From Paraglaciecola mesophila (lineage in GTDB: Bacteria; Pseudomonadota; Gammaproteobacteria; Enterobacterales; Alteromonadaceae), in contig NZ_CP047656.1 in the NCBI RefSeq assembly GCF_009906955.1, positions 2,249,501 to 2,313,500 of the forward strand: a DNA stretch of 64,000 nt, written 5' to 3'. Below are positions 37,564-47,838 of the stretch, in pieces. The number at the start of each line of letters is the position of its first letter. Position 1 is the stretch's first letter. The notes below the pieces were generated by a model. That model made no database searches and had not been told where the DNA came from. It saw only the letters and a program-made list of their open reading frames with translations. The translations under genes and the position numbers were made by a program.

Positions 37564-40500
37564 TTAATTGTATTTAATGGCGTTCAATGTATCAACTGTC
37601 TGGCCAGATGCCGCTTTGCGCAGCTCTCTACCGGCTTTCAACGCTAATAAACTCGGTGTTAATACCAAGGTTAACAAGGTAGCAAATGCTAAGCCCCCCG
37701 CAACGGCGGTGGCCAATTGCGACCACCACTGGGTTGATGGTCCGCCAATATCCACATTACGGCCGATAAAATCGATATTAATCTCAGCAACCATGGGCAG
37801 TAACCCTAATATGGTGGTTACCGTGGTCATCAGTACTGGACGCAGACGTTGGGCGCCGGTACGTAAAATGGCATCGCTTGCACTATAACCTTCCTTGCGC
37901 AATATGTTGTAGGTGTCAATTAACACGATATTGTTGTTAACCACTATCCCCGCTAACGCAATTACCCCAATGCCCGACATAACCACCCCGAACGGCTTTT
38001 GGAAAATAGCCAGACCCAAGAATACGCCAACGGTGGAAAACAACACCGCACTTAAAATTAGAAATGCCTGATAGAAGCTATTAAATTGTGTGACGAGAAT
38101 AATCGCCATGACAAATAATGCCACCATAAATGCGTTCATCAGAAAACCTTGGGATTCCGCCTGTTCTTCATTTTGACCTTTTACCGACAGAGTCACTCTT
38201 GGATCTAGATTTAACTCAGGTAACTGCGCTTGTAGTTTGGGTAACTCGATGCTTAACAACTCGCCCGGTGCCATATTGGCTTCAACAGTTATCACCCGCT
38301 CGCTATCAACATGACGAATTAAGTCCGTTTTGGGCTGGGCTTTACGTTCTACAAAATTGCCGATCGGCACCATGCCGGTTGCGGTTTTCATGCGCAGCTC
38401 ATCAAGTTTACCGATAAAGCGCGAGTCGATAGGATAACGCACACGAATATCAAGCTCATCGTCCACATCATCAGGACGATATTCACCAATCTTTAAGCCA
38501 TTCGTAACGAATTGTACCGTGCTTCCGACTAACGTGGCATCTGCACCAAAGCGAGCAGCATCACTGCGATCCACCCGCAATTGCCATTCGATGCCCGGCT
38601 GGGAGGCTGTATCACTGATAGAAGTAAATTTCTCATTTTCATCTAAGGCGTGACGCACCGTTAACGCCGCCTCATTGAGCAATTCTGGATAGCGAGACGA
38701 TAACTGAATCTGTAAGTCTTTACCTGATTGTGGCCCATTTTGATCAGGGGTTATTTCAATATCTAACCCAGGCATGTCAGCTAAACGTTCTTGGGTTTCT
38801 TTTAGCACCTCATCTGAATGAGGGCGTAAGTGCCAATCTACCAAATTTAAACGCAAGTAACCGATTTGATCTTGCCCACCCGTGCGCGCATAAAGCGTTT
38901 CGATGGCATCCATATCAATAAGCTTTTCTTCCACTTCTTGAATAATGGCGTCTTTTTCGTAAATCGACATCTCACCCGATGAACGCACCGTCACATTAAT
39001 GCCACTACTGTCGACTTTAGGGAAAAACTCCAACCCAAGCCCAGAGGAAAAGTACGCAAAGAACGACAGCCCAGCCACCACAAAAGCAATCATTAATACC
39101 TTCCACGGATTACTGATTGCCTTGGCTAAAACGCGTACATAACGCCCGGTAAATCCACTTAATTTGGTTAAATCACCATTTTCTGCAATCAGCATTTGCT
39201 CTTTTGCCTTTGCTGAAATGGTTTGTGGCTTACCAAATACCGCTCCAAGGGTTGGCACAAATACTAAGGCCATTAATAATGATGCTGACAGCACAGCAAT
39301 AAGGGTGAAAGGTAAATACTTCATGAACTCGCCCATCATGCCTGGCCAGAACATCAAAGGAGCAAACGCCGCAAGCGTCGTTGCCGTTGAAGCGATAATG
39401 GGCCAAGCCATACGCTGAGCGGCTTTTAAATAGGCCTCTTGCTTGGTTGCGCCCTCACCCATGCACCTATCAGCGTATTCAGTGACCACAATAGCACCGT
39501 CGACCAACATACCCACGGCCATGATTAAGGAGAACAAGACAACCGTATTCAGGGTATAACCAAACATGGCGATAATAAGAATACCTGTCAGAAATGAGCC
39601 AGGAATCGACACTCCAACTAGAATGGCAGTACGCAGACCTAAAATTGCCACAATCACCACGGCGACCAAAATAACCGCACTCGACACGTTATTTTGCAGA
39701 TCACCAAGCATCATGTTGACGTCAACACTCTGATCGCCTGTGTAACTCACATACACACTACTGGGCCACATCGCCGTTTGCTGAGCGCCCTCAATCAGCT
39801 CTTTTACATGGGCGACGGTTTCAAGCAGGTTTTCACCTGGGCGTTTTTTCACTTCCAATGAGACAGAGTTATCACCATTTAAGCGGGCAAAACTTGATGG
39901 GTCTTTATAAGAACGACGAACTTGAGCCACATCCTGAAAGGTAATAACACGTTCACCTTCTACTTTAACCGGCTGCTCCATTACGTCTTTCACTGATTCA
40001 AATACCGAAGGTACCTTAACCGCAAAACTCCCCTTGCCGTTGTCCATAGTCCCTGCTGGTACAAGGCGGTTATTGCGCGATAACAAGTTAAGAATATCGT
40101 TTTGGTCCAGTCCGTAGGATTCCATTAATAAAGGGTCGACAACAATTTCAACTATGTCTTCACGGTCACCACCAATATCCACTTCCAGCACTTCGCTTAG
40201 ACTTTCTAACCGATTTTGCAATTCTCTGGCGACCGTCACCAACGCGCGCACCGCCACCGGACCAGACAACACCACTGTAATCGCGGCTTGCTGACCTGCC
40301 ATGGTCACTTCATGGATCGTCGGTTCTTCTGTTTCTGAGGGCAGCTTAGCGCGCGCTACTGTAACCTTGTCACGCACGTCGGCTAACGCGTCTTTTGAAT
40401 TAAGGCCGGCGATAAACTCTAAAGTGATACTCGCAAAGCCTTCCCCGGCGGTGGCTTTCATTTCTTTTAAGCCGTCAATAGAGCGAAGCTCCCGCTCCAT

Positions 40501-40701
40501 AGGTTTAACCAGCATGCGCTCAGCATCTTCAGGAGAAATTCCATCGTGAACAATCGATACGTAAATAAAGGGGATCGGTACGTCAGGATTTGCTTCTTTA
40601 GGAATGGTGGCATAGGTCACTGCACCGGCGACAATAAGCAACACAAACATCATCAGTACAGTACGGCTATGGGTCAGGGCCGCAGCAATAATATTATTCA
40701 T
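37564..40701 (-). CDS. RND-family efflux permease
   Basis: 1045 residues, the normal HAE-type RND length, with twelve helices. Two halves each have one helix, a large periplasmic loop and five helices. TM4 LIMAVGMLVDGAIVVTEYADR near residues 390-410 carries the proton-relay acid; TM10 has GIVVNNNIVLIDTYN. Periplasmic porter sequences include VDWHLRPHSDEV and DDVDDELDIRVRYP. It works with the adaptor encoded directly upstream (start and stop codons overlap as TAATG) and an outer-membrane TolC-type channel that is not here. Substrate range cannot be predicted. Confidence 0.92.
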   Translation of the reverse strand: MNNIIAAALTHSRTVLMMFVLLIVAGAVTYATIPKEANPDVPIPFIYVSIVHDGISPEDAERMLVKPMERELRSIDGLKEMKATAGEGFASITLEFIAGLNSKDALADVRDKVTVARAKLPSETEEPTIHEVTMAGQQAAITVVLSGPVAVRALVTVARELQNRLESLSEVLEVDIGGDREDIVEIVVDPLLMESYGLDQNDILNLLSRNNRLVPAGTMDNGKGSFAVKVPSVFESVKDVMEQPVKVEGERVITFQDVAQVRRSYKDPSSFARLNGDNSVSLEVKKRPGENLLETVAHVKELIEGAQQTAMWPSSVYVSYTGDQSVDVNMMLGDLQNNVSSAVILVAVVIVAILGLRTAILVGVSIPGSFLTGILIIAMFGYTLNTVVLFSLIMAVGMLVDGAIVVTEYADRCMGEGATKQEAYLKAAQRMAWPIIASTATTLAAFAPLMFWPGMMGEFMKYLPFTLIAVLSASLLMALVFVPTLGAVFGKPQTISAKAKEQMLIAENGDLTKLSGFTGRYVRVLAKAISNPWKVLMIAFVVAGLSFFAYFSSGLGLEFFPKVDSSGINVTVRSSGEMSIYEKDAIIQEVEEKLIDMDAIETLYARTGGQDQIGYLRLNLVDWHLRPHSDEVLKETQERLADMPGLDIEITPDQNGPQSGKDLQIQLSSRYPELLNEAALTVRHALDENEKFTSISDTASQPGIEWQLRVDRSDAARFGADATLVGSTVQFVTNGLKIGEYRPDDVDDELDIRVRYPIDSRFIGKLDELRMKTATGMVPIGNFVERKAQPKTDLIRHVDSERVITVEANMAPGELLSIELPKLQAQLPELNLDPRVTLSVKGQNEEQAESQGFLMNAFMVALFVMAIILVTQFNSFYQAFLILSAVLFSTVGVFLGLAIFQKPFGVVMSGIGVIALAGIVVNNNIVLIDTYNILRKEGYSASDAILRTGAQRLRPVLMTTVTTILGLLPMVAEINIDFIGRNVDIGGPSTQWWSQLATAVAGGLAFATLLTLVLTPSLLALKAGRELRKAASGQTVDTLNAIKYN

Positions 40702-41813
40702 TATTTTGCCTGCTCAATGAGATCGTTTTCGATGTAGGTCACTTTGACTTTGTCACCGTCACGCACAAAGCCGTGGCCTAAGGTGATCACATCTGTGACT
40801 TCGCCCATGCCACCAAGCCACACTCCTTGACTGTCGCTTTTTACAATATCAATAGGGATAAATTTAACATGTTCATTCACCACGGTTTTAACCCCCAAGT
40901 TACCCGCTTCATCTAGCGCCATCACCGAAGGTGTAATACGCACAGCCAAAGTGGTTTTAAGGGGAATAGACAGTTCAGTGCTCATACCCGCCAGAAAAAT
41001 ATTCTGTGGATTTTCAAGAGCAACCTCCACATTAAAGGTATTTGTGCCCATGTCAGATACACTGGAAATGTAGCGAATGGTACCTGTGACTGTATCTCCA
41101 GAGACCATGCGGGCTGAAGCTTGCTGCCCTAAAGTGAGTGCACGCACATCACTTTCGGTCACATCCGCGCTAATGATCAGAGGGTTTAGATCCACCAGCA
41201 TAGCCACTTCATCGCCGTCTTTTAACAAATCACCCAGCTCAACAAAGCGCTCATTGACTATGCCATCAAAAGGCGCTCTCAAGGTCGATTTTGACAAAGC
41301 CAATTCCAATGTACTGACCTCAGATGCAGCAGTTTCTAAATTTGCTTGGGCTTGCGCCAGATTGACTTTTGACTGATAGCCTTTTTGCCCGAGAGACTTG
41401 GCACCTTCTAACTCGATTTTACGTTGAGACAAAGTCGACTTGGCAGATTTCAGACGATTGAGCAGATCACTGGTTTCAATATCGACTAAAGGCTCGCCTT
41501 GTTTGATGGACTGCCCTTCTTGCACGTAGATTTTTTCGACTAAGCCGTTCACTTCACTGCGTAACGTCACTTCTCGGTTCGGTTCGGTGCGGCCGTACAA
41601 ATTAATTTCTCTGGCAACCGATTGGGCGTTTACTCGCTCAGCTCGCACACTGACTAAACTGGGTGCCCTGTGCTTGGCTTCTTTGCGTGCTTGGGCATCG
41701 TCAGTTTGTTCCGCGAATAACATGCCGGATGCAACCCAAAGCGTCAGTAAAATAAGAATAACAAGCGCTATCCAGTAAGGTTGTAAACGAAGGGTTTGCA
41801 TCAACTTTGACAT
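40701..41813 (-). CDS. RND efflux periplasmic adaptor (membrane fusion protein)
   Basis: 370 residues from ATG 41813, which has AGGAAA about 5 nt upstream; an in-frame ATG at 41867 would add 18 residues without a ribosome site. One N-terminal anchor helix (YWIALVILILLTLWVASGML near 12-31) is followed by a lipoyl-like half-motif VEKIYVQEGQSIKQGEPLVDIE, a long coiled-coil hairpin (about 110-170), a second lipoyl half with LRAPFDGIVNERFVELGD, and beta-barrel domains. It bridges the permease and the outer-membrane channel. First gene of the two-gene efflux operon. Confidence 0.9.
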   Translation of the reverse strand: MSKLMQTLRLQPYWIALVILILLTLWVASGMLFAEQTDDAQARKEAKHRAPSLVSVRAERVNAQSVAREINLYGRTEPNREVTLRSEVNGLVEKIYVQEGQSIKQGEPLVDIETSDLLNRLKSAKSTLSQRKIELEGAKSLGQKGYQSKVNLAQAQANLETAASEVSTLELALSKSTLRAPFDGIVNERFVELGDLLKDGDEVAMLVDLNPLIISADVTESDVRALTLGQQASARMVSGDTVTGTIRYISSVSDMGTNTFNVEVALENPQNIFLAGMSTELSIPLKTTLAVRITPSVMALDEAGNLGVKTVVNEHVKFIPIDIVKSDSQGVWLGGMGEVTDVITLGHGFVRDGDKVKVTYIENDLIEQAK

Positions 41814-42079
41814 GTAATTTCCTATACGACGAAGGCTTGAGCTGTGTGTTTTTGCATTAGCATACAACTATGGGCTTATTAGTGAAGCAGTTAAATGTTA
41901 CCAGAATGTAAATATATGGTTTTTATGGCTTATTCAGTAACAAGTTATGTCTTTTTTATGATTTTACACTCATATTATCGACAAATCGTACATTTTCCCC
42001 TGACAAAAATTAAAAATAACAGGGCTCGTATAACAGCAATTGTCATGAGCACTGACTCTATTAAAAAATTGCGAACGAA

Positions 42080-44101
42080 TTACGTTGCCAAGATATTTCT
42101 TACTATCGTTTTGACAGCTAAATAACGGTTTTTTTCGCACAGCGCATATCCCCTTACCTGTCGTATTTTTAAGCGTGTGAATAAAGGCATTGTCATGCCC
42201 GTTAGAAAACGGCAGTAGGTGTCTTCACCAAGTTGATACTCAACTTTTCCGGCGATGTGCGCGGCTAACGCTTGCATCGCTTCGGCCACCGCAAGTTCAT
42301 CTATATCACTCACCTCTTTGGTGACCTGAAAATGCGCTACCTGCCCACGGCATACGCTACAGTGCCCACATTGTATTGGTGCATTTTGATCATCGAAGTA
42401 GCGCGACAAACTGTGACTCAGGCATTTATCTAACTGAAAAAAGCGCACTAACATAGCGATACGCTGCAACTCTTTTTGTTCCTTTTCGCTAAAATAACCA
42501 TGTAGTGTTTCGGCTAAATCAGCTTGCTCTATCGCCGTACTATTGACTTGATATACCTCAGTCATTTGCTTGGTTTGCAGTTCAATCAGTTGATGCTGTT
42601 GAAGGTACTCTAGTGCCGCTACCACGCGAGAGCGCTCGGCTCCGGTTTGCTCATATAAGGTGTCGAAGTTCAAACTGCCCCACACCTTCTTAAAGTCGGT
42701 GTGGTCGAATACGCTGTTTAAAAAAGCTTGACGCTTTTCATCAAAGCGCGCCAAAACATCGGCTTTATCCTGTAAAAACTTGAAGCGTACGTCAGCAAAG
42801 TAGGTATATTGCGGGCGAACAATCCCCATAAGTTCTAGCTGAACTAAAAGCGTTTTTAGCGGTAGTTGCCGAATGTTGCTATGGGTTGAAAGGCTGTGAA
42901 TTTGTACTTCCCATTGGCCGTCAAAGTTAATATCAGCAGTGGTTTTACTCAGAGCTTGTGTGTTGCGGCTTTGAATACCTTGGCTAATATCGTCTAATAC
43001 AATTTGGATCCCTTGTAATTCAGGGGTATCACCATAAACAAAATTCTCTACTGTGTTCAGGCCATCCAAATTGCCCAGTGTGATGCAACGCGAAGGTTGA
43101 CCATCTCGACCTGCTCTACCAATTTCTTGGCTGTAATTCTCGATTGATTTAGGTAAATCATAATGCACCACAAAACGAATATCTGACTTGTCGATCCCCA
43201 TACCAAATGCAATCGTAGCCACCACCACTTGGGTGCGACCGAGCATAAAATCTTGCTGTACCTGCTGACGAACCTCATCGCCTAACCCGGCATGATACGC
43301 TTTAGCCAACACACCAGAGGCCGCCAAGCCCGCGGCGACTTGCTCTGCAGTATGTTGCAAGGTGACATAAACAATACCGCAACCTTGTTGCTGTTTAATG
43401 AGCTGTAAAAGAGTTGAGGCTTTTTGCTGTTCTTGAGTAGGGATAACATTCAGATCTAAGTTTTCTCGATAAAAGCCTGTTTGCACTATGTGCTCAGGTG
43501 CGATGGCAAAGCGCTTGGCCATATCAAGTTTAACTTTTTTCGTTGCCGTGGCGGTTAACAGCAAGACCAAAGGGATATTCAGTTGCGCTTTATAATCCGG
43601 TAGTTTTAAGTAGTCGGGTCGAAAATTATGCCCCCATTCAGAAATACAGTGTGCTTCATCAATGACGAGCATCGATACTGGGACGCTGTCGATAAACTGG
43701 CGGAAACGCTCATTCTTAAAGCGCTCCACCGATACCATTAAAATCTTGATTTCACCGTTTTGTACCCGCTCCATGGTATTGCGTTGCTCATCTGGACTTA
43801 ACGTTGAATCAATACTACCGGCTGGGATCCCTTTGGTTTGCAAAAACGCTAACTGGTCTTTCATAAGAGCCAATAATGGCGATACCACTAACGTCAAATG
43901 AGGTAAGTGTACCGCGCAAAATTGGTAGCATAAGGATTTACCTGAGCCGGTGGGAAATATAGCAAGAGATGAATGGCCACCCAGTAGCTGGGAAACAACC
44001 TGTTGCTGGCCTGTGCGAAACTGATTAAAGCCAAATATACTGGCGAGGCTATCCTGCTGTGCTTGAGTATTATCCGCGATATGATGAAGGCTATTTGACA
44101 T
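42080..44101 (-). CDS. RecQ-like ATP-dependent DNA helicase
   Basis: 673 residues. Helicase motifs are clear: Walker A PTGSGKS at 50-56, TLVVSPLLALMKDQ (motif Ia), DEAH at 148-151 followed by CISEWGHNFRPDY, LTATAT (motif III), and IAFGMGIDKSD plus SQEIGRAGRDGQPS (motifs V-VI). A Cys cluster CGHCSVC near 595-601 fits the RecQ zinc site. The middle and C-terminal regions differ from canonical RecQ and no HRDC domain is visible, so this may be a paralogue rather than the main recQ. Role in recombination or repair is inferred from family. Confidence 0.88.
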   Translation of the reverse strand: MSNSLHHIADNTQAQQDSLASIFGFNQFRTGQQQVVSQLLGGHSSLAIFPTGSGKSLCYQFCAVHLPHLTLVVSPLLALMKDQLAFLQTKGIPAGSIDSTLSPDEQRNTMERVQNGEIKILMVSVERFKNERFRQFIDSVPVSMLVIDEAHCISEWGHNFRPDYLKLPDYKAQLNIPLVLLLTATATKKVKLDMAKRFAIAPEHIVQTGFYRENLDLNVIPTQEQQKASTLLQLIKQQQGCGIVYVTLQHTAEQVAAGLAASGVLAKAYHAGLGDEVRQQVQQDFMLGRTQVVVATIAFGMGIDKSDIRFVVHYDLPKSIENYSQEIGRAGRDGQPSRCITLGNLDGLNTVENFVYGDTPELQGIQIVLDDISQGIQSRNTQALSKTTADINFDGQWEVQIHSLSTHSNIRQLPLKTLLVQLELMGIVRPQYTYFADVRFKFLQDKADVLARFDEKRQAFLNSVFDHTDFKKVWGSLNFDTLYEQTGAERSRVVAALEYLQQHQLIELQTKQMTEVYQVNSTAIEQADLAETLHGYFSEKEQKELQRIAMLVRFFQLDKCLSHSLSRYFDDQNAPIQCGHCSVCRGQVAHFQVTKEVSDIDELAVAEAMQALAAHIAGKVEYQLGEDTYCRFLTGMTMPLFTRLKIRQVRGYALCEKNRYLAVKTIVRNILAT

Positions 44102-44314
44102 GGCGTATTCCTTTTGCCTTCGAAAACTCCAATGCAGAATGAACGTGAGCCTGATTTCTTTGACCTAGCTGAAAAAGAAACCCATGACGTCCACAAACCA
44201 TGAAAAGGAAACGAGCGACAGTGTAATTGTGTTAACAGCCGCTCAGTATAGGTAAAGAATGGGTAGATTTCAGCTCAGTTTCCGCAAAGTCTCGTGCATC
44301 TCCCCCTAAAGGAA
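44102..44314. other. Intergenic gap, PLP enzyme gene to helicase gene
   Basis: 213 bp holding the helicase promoter and the 3' end of nothing else; the PLP enzyme gene ends at 44315 reading leftward toward it. No further gene, RNA or clear terminator is seen. Confidence 0.35.
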
Positions 44315-46102
44315 TCAGTCAATCCACTGTTGCATGTTTCCCAGTGAGGCCAGTTGCTGTTTCATCACGCGCGTCGCCACGTCTTGGTACAGACTGTCTA
44401 CCTGATCAGGGGACATAAACTGCTCACTAAAGCCTGGATACACAGGGTCAATGTGTAATCGCGCGCTGTTGATCAAATGACCGATTAATGCTTTCACGTT
44501 ATCTGTGCCCATAGCGACTCGCATGGTGGTCAGATAAATTCCACCTTTTTGTTGCGTATCCGCATCTAGCTCCGAATGAGACGTCAGCGCAGGACACAAA
44601 ATAATCGTGTTGCTTTGACCAATACTGACTTGATGGCTAAATGCAGGTTCGAGGGCATCGAAAAAGCGCACGAAGGTATCTCGGTCAATATCCGCTCGCT
44701 GCATATCCATAGTAAAAAGCGGACAACACCAACCATTGCGCATTTGACTAGCACGTAGCTCACTATTCGCGTGGCCCTCAACCGCATGGCAATTAACGTT
44801 CAAGTCTGGGTGTGAAGCCATAAAATGACTGAAAACAGAGGTGTTGATTACTTTTTGCAGCATGCGCATCTCTAGGGTTTTCATGCCATTTAATACATCG
44901 AACGCTTTTTCAGAATCTAAAAATGCGCCTTTTATGTAATACACGTCCCAAAACATGGTTTTTGACCAGTGATAACCATTCACGCTATCCCCCTTTGCTT
45001 GAAACATGCGATATCCCTGCCCTATCACCACCCCAGCCGTTGTTGCCCCGCTACCGCATATATCCTTAGTGTAGCTGTGAACAACATAGTCAGGGCGCTC
45101 TTGTTCATCTTCTCTTTGCAATGGTTGGTGTAAAACAGGGGTGGCAAGGGTTGAGTCAAGCATCACTAAGTGCCCCTCGCTGTGACTGACTTTACTAATA
45201 CCCGCGATATCCAGTACATAGCCATGAGGGTTACAGGGAGATTCAAGATAAACATGCAAAGACTGCCTCGCTAAGCGCTCGCCATGCTTGCTTTTCACCT
45301 CAGCTAAAAATGCCGTAAACTCTGCCCTTGAGTATCCATCGAACCATTCCAATTGAATATCGAGTCTATTCTCACGGGCAAAATAATCATGCAGTAATTG
45401 GTAAACGCCACCATACACATTACGCGATACGATCAGCACATCGCCATGGCTTAATACATTTGATAGCAAAGCGTCAATGGCGGCCATGCCTGAATTAAAG
45501 TTCCACGCTAAATAATCTTGCGCGTACGGGCCAGCTTCTAAATCAACTATGGCATTCGCCAAGGAAATATTAGTTGGGTTAAGTAAACGTGAATAGATTT
45601 GGTGTGTAGACTCTTTTCCTTGAAAGGCATCATCAACCCACTCAGTGCAGGCGTATACATAAGTCGCGGTGCGCACCACCACAGGCGTCGCAGAAAAAAG
45701 TGCGGTGACATTATCAAATAAGGGGTAATGATGTTTCGCTAACCCAGCGCCTACTTGATTGCTCATGCTCTGATAGGTGGCTCTGAATGGGTTTTGCAAC
45801 GTATCGAGGATTTTGGCGATTTGGAAAGAGAGGAATTTTTTAGCATTGAAATATGCCACTTTATCCTGGTGCTTTAGTCCTGCTAATGTGTCGTTTGTGA
45901 CCTTCCACAGCTGATTAACATCAGCCTGAGCATGATACAAATGCCGGGACATCTGAAATAGCGCTTGTCCATATTCACTTTGTATATCGATACCAAAATG
46001 GCTTAGCTGTTCTTGGCTTAGTTCATCGATACTGGTCGCGGTGGTGCTATTACGTTTCGGTGAAAGGAATTTCGCATTTTCGATCAAGTGGTTATTTTGC
46101 AT
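44315..46102 (-). CDS. Cys/Met-metabolism-type PLP-dependent enzyme, long form
   Basis: 595 residues. The PLP lysine is Lys346 in VHSYTKDICGSG, and the ring-nitrogen Asp316 is in VMLDSTLATP. YLESPCNPHG, FNSGMAAIDALLSNVL and SRNVYGGVYQLL are standard for cystathionine gamma-synthase/beta-lyase folds. The first 130 or so residues are an extra helical domain not present in 380-400-residue family members, and the C-terminus is longer as well. No methionine gene is nearby. The reaction is unknown: lyase, gamma-synthase or another sulfur amino acid activity are all possible. Confidence 0.82.
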   Translation of the reverse strand: MQNNHLIENAKFLSPKRNSTTATSIDELSQEQLSHFGIDIQSEYGQALFQMSRHLYHAQADVNQLWKVTNDTLAGLKHQDKVAYFNAKKFLSFQIAKILDTLQNPFRATYQSMSNQVGAGLAKHHYPLFDNVTALFSATPVVVRTATYVYACTEWVDDAFQGKESTHQIYSRLLNPTNISLANAIVDLEAGPYAQDYLAWNFNSGMAAIDALLSNVLSHGDVLIVSRNVYGGVYQLLHDYFARENRLDIQLEWFDGYSRAEFTAFLAEVKSKHGERLARQSLHVYLESPCNPHGYVLDIAGISKVSHSEGHLVMLDSTLATPVLHQPLQREDEQERPDYVVHSYTKDICGSGATTAGVVIGQGYRMFQAKGDSVNGYHWSKTMFWDVYYIKGAFLDSEKAFDVLNGMKTLEMRMLQKVINTSVFSHFMASHPDLNVNCHAVEGHANSELRASQMRNGWCCPLFTMDMQRADIDRDTFVRFFDALEPAFSHQVSIGQSNTIILCPALTSHSELDADTQQKGGIYLTTMRVAMGTDNVKALIGHLINSARLHIDPVYPGFSEQFMSPDQVDSLYQDVATRVMKQQLASLGNMQQWID

Positions 46103-46373
46103 GGCAAAGTCGTATCCTTATTTAATGATATAAAACAAAGATAAACCAAATATAAAAAGATAATAACTAAACATTACCAAATTATATTTTGACTGAGTGT
46201 TATTTTTGGAACGAAAACGTTACTAATTGGTAAATCGCCCGAATTAGCTTTTTTCCCAATAGTAAAAAAAATGCCATATTAGGTCTTCTAACACTGGCAT
46301 TACCATCGAAGCTCATTAGTATAGAGATATAGCGCTAAAACAGTTTAATCGTTTATAAGGAAGTTAGAGCGTG
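46103..46373. other. Divergent AT-rich promoter region
   Basis: 271 bp between the leftward PLP enzyme gene and the rightward diguanylate cyclase gene. AT-rich with no recognisable operator or RNA gene. Confidence 0.35.
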
Positions 46374-47351
46374 ATGAAATACCAGAAACGCTCCTCAGAA
46401 GAACAGATAGTGATGTCCATCAGTGCCGCCGGTGCACTGTGTATTCTGCCCTTTTTGATTATTCGGATTTATAATCAAGATTGGCACATAGCCCTATTAA
46501 ATTTCAGCACCATTGCAATTACCAGCGGGTTATTCGCTTATGTCTATTTGACAAAACGTACCTTATTGGCCCGCTGGTTGTTGTCAATCACCTGCATGTT
46601 CATTGCTTCAGGCACAATTTGGCTGAAAGGTCCTGACCAAATCGTTTGGACCTACCCAGCGATCATCTGTCTATTCTTTATTCTTCCCCCCAACATCGCC
46701 GCATTGTTAAGTGCTTTCACCGTAACCTTGATTGGTTGTCTGTTGTTTTCAGACATCAGCCTGTTGGATAACGTACGCTTTTATTTCTCTAGCTTAATTA
46801 CCTTTATATTTAGCTATGCGTTTGCAGATCGCATGCTGTACCAGCAGGCGCAATTGATGATTCTATCCTACAAAGATCCTTTAACGGGCGTAGGAAACCG
46901 CAGAGCAATGGAAGAGCAATTAATTTCCACTGTGCAATTACAGCGCCAGCGCCCCTCGCACCGTAAAGCCAGCCTATTACTGATTGATTTAGATGAATTC
47001 AAAAAGATTAACACCCAACAAGGCCATGCCTGCGGTGATAACATTTTGGCTCAAACCGCAGCCTTGATAGAGCACCTATTGTCATCTGATCAGCACCTTT
47101 TTCGCTTTGGCGGAGAAGAATTTGTGGTATTGGCGAATAACGATTTGGAACAGACAATTAACCTTGCAGAAAATATTCGCGAAACCATAAACGATTTTCA
47201 ATTTGAAAAAGGCATACACCTCACCGTATCAATAGGTTTAGCCGAATATCAATTTGATGAAACCAGTTTTGAATGGTTAGGCCGAGCAGACACCGCTATG
47301 CATCAAGCAAAAGCGGCAGGACGAGACTTATGTTGTTTGGCAGCTTCGTAA
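46374..47351 (+). CDS. Membrane diguanylate cyclase (GGDEF)
   Basis: 325 residues from ATG 46374; a GTG one codon upstream is equally possible, and AAGGAAG lies just before both. Six hydrophobic segments occupy about 15-150, giving a membrane sensor of unknown ligand. The GGDEF domain (about 160-325) has DPLTGVGNRRAMEEQL, LLLIDLDEFKKINTQQGH and an intact active site RFGGEEFVVL. No inhibitory RxxD motif is obvious five residues before it. It should make c-di-GMP, opposing the EAL protein encoded at 30 kb. Confidence 0.88.
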   Translation: MKYQKRSSEEQIVMSISAAGALCILPFLIIRIYNQDWHIALLNFSTIAITSGLFAYVYLTKRTLLARWLLSITCMFIASGTIWLKGPDQIVWTYPAIICLFFILPPNIAALLSAFTVTLIGCLLFSDISLLDNVRFYFSSLITFIFSYAFADRMLYQQAQLMILSYKDPLTGVGNRRAMEEQLISTVQLQRQRPSHRKASLLLIDLDEFKKINTQQGHACGDNILAQTAALIEHLLSSDQHLFRFGGEEFVVLANNDLEQTINLAENIRETINDFQFEKGIHLTVSIGLAEYQFDETSFEWLGRADTAMHQAKAAGRDLCCLAAS

Positions 47352-47455
47352 GCAATTGCGAGCCTTACTGGTTTTGAAGCTCCCGTTGAAAGCCATTGGT
47401 ATAGAACTCACCTTCAGTTAAGATCAGCCATTATTATGTATAAAAGGTATCTCTT

Positions 47456-47836
47456 ATGAGTCTTAGTCAAGATAGCATCGACAGAATTGAACGTTACACC
47501 CCAGAAGAGCGCCTGCGCTATTTAGTAAAAGAAGTGGTTAGTCACAAACAAATCTGGATCCTCACAGATCAAGATGGCTGCGTTATGCTTAACAGCGAAG
47601 ACGAAGACTGTGCACCTGTATGGCCGAATCAAGAATTTGCTCAATTGTGGGCAACGGGTGAGTGGCAAGACTGTGAACCGAAAGCAATTCCTCTTGAAAA
47701 GTGGTACGCGAGCTGGACACAAGGGCTAGAAGAGGATGATGTTTTTATTGCCGTATTTCCGAATCAAGATGAAGAAGGTTTAATTATCTCCCCTCAGGAA
47801 CTCGATTATGAATTAAAGCAACAAGCGAAAAAATAA
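47456..47836 (+). CDS. DUF2750 family protein
   Basis: 126 residues, acidic and soluble. RYLVKEVVSHKQIWILTDQDG near 23-43, VWPNQEFAQLWATGEW near 62-77, and EDDVFIAVFPNQDEEGLIISP near 99-119 fit the DUF2750 family found in Gammaproteobacteria. Function unknown. It lies about 100 bp after the cyclase gene and converges on the YecA-like gene, whose stop codon is 2 nt away. Confidence 0.8.
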   Translation: MSLSQDSIDRIERYTPEERLRYLVKEVVSHKQIWILTDQDGCVMLNSEDEDCAPVWPNQEFAQLWATGEWQDCEPKAIPLEKWYASWTQGLEEDDVFIAVFPNQDEEGLIISPQELDYELKQQAKK

Positions 47837-47838
47837 GC

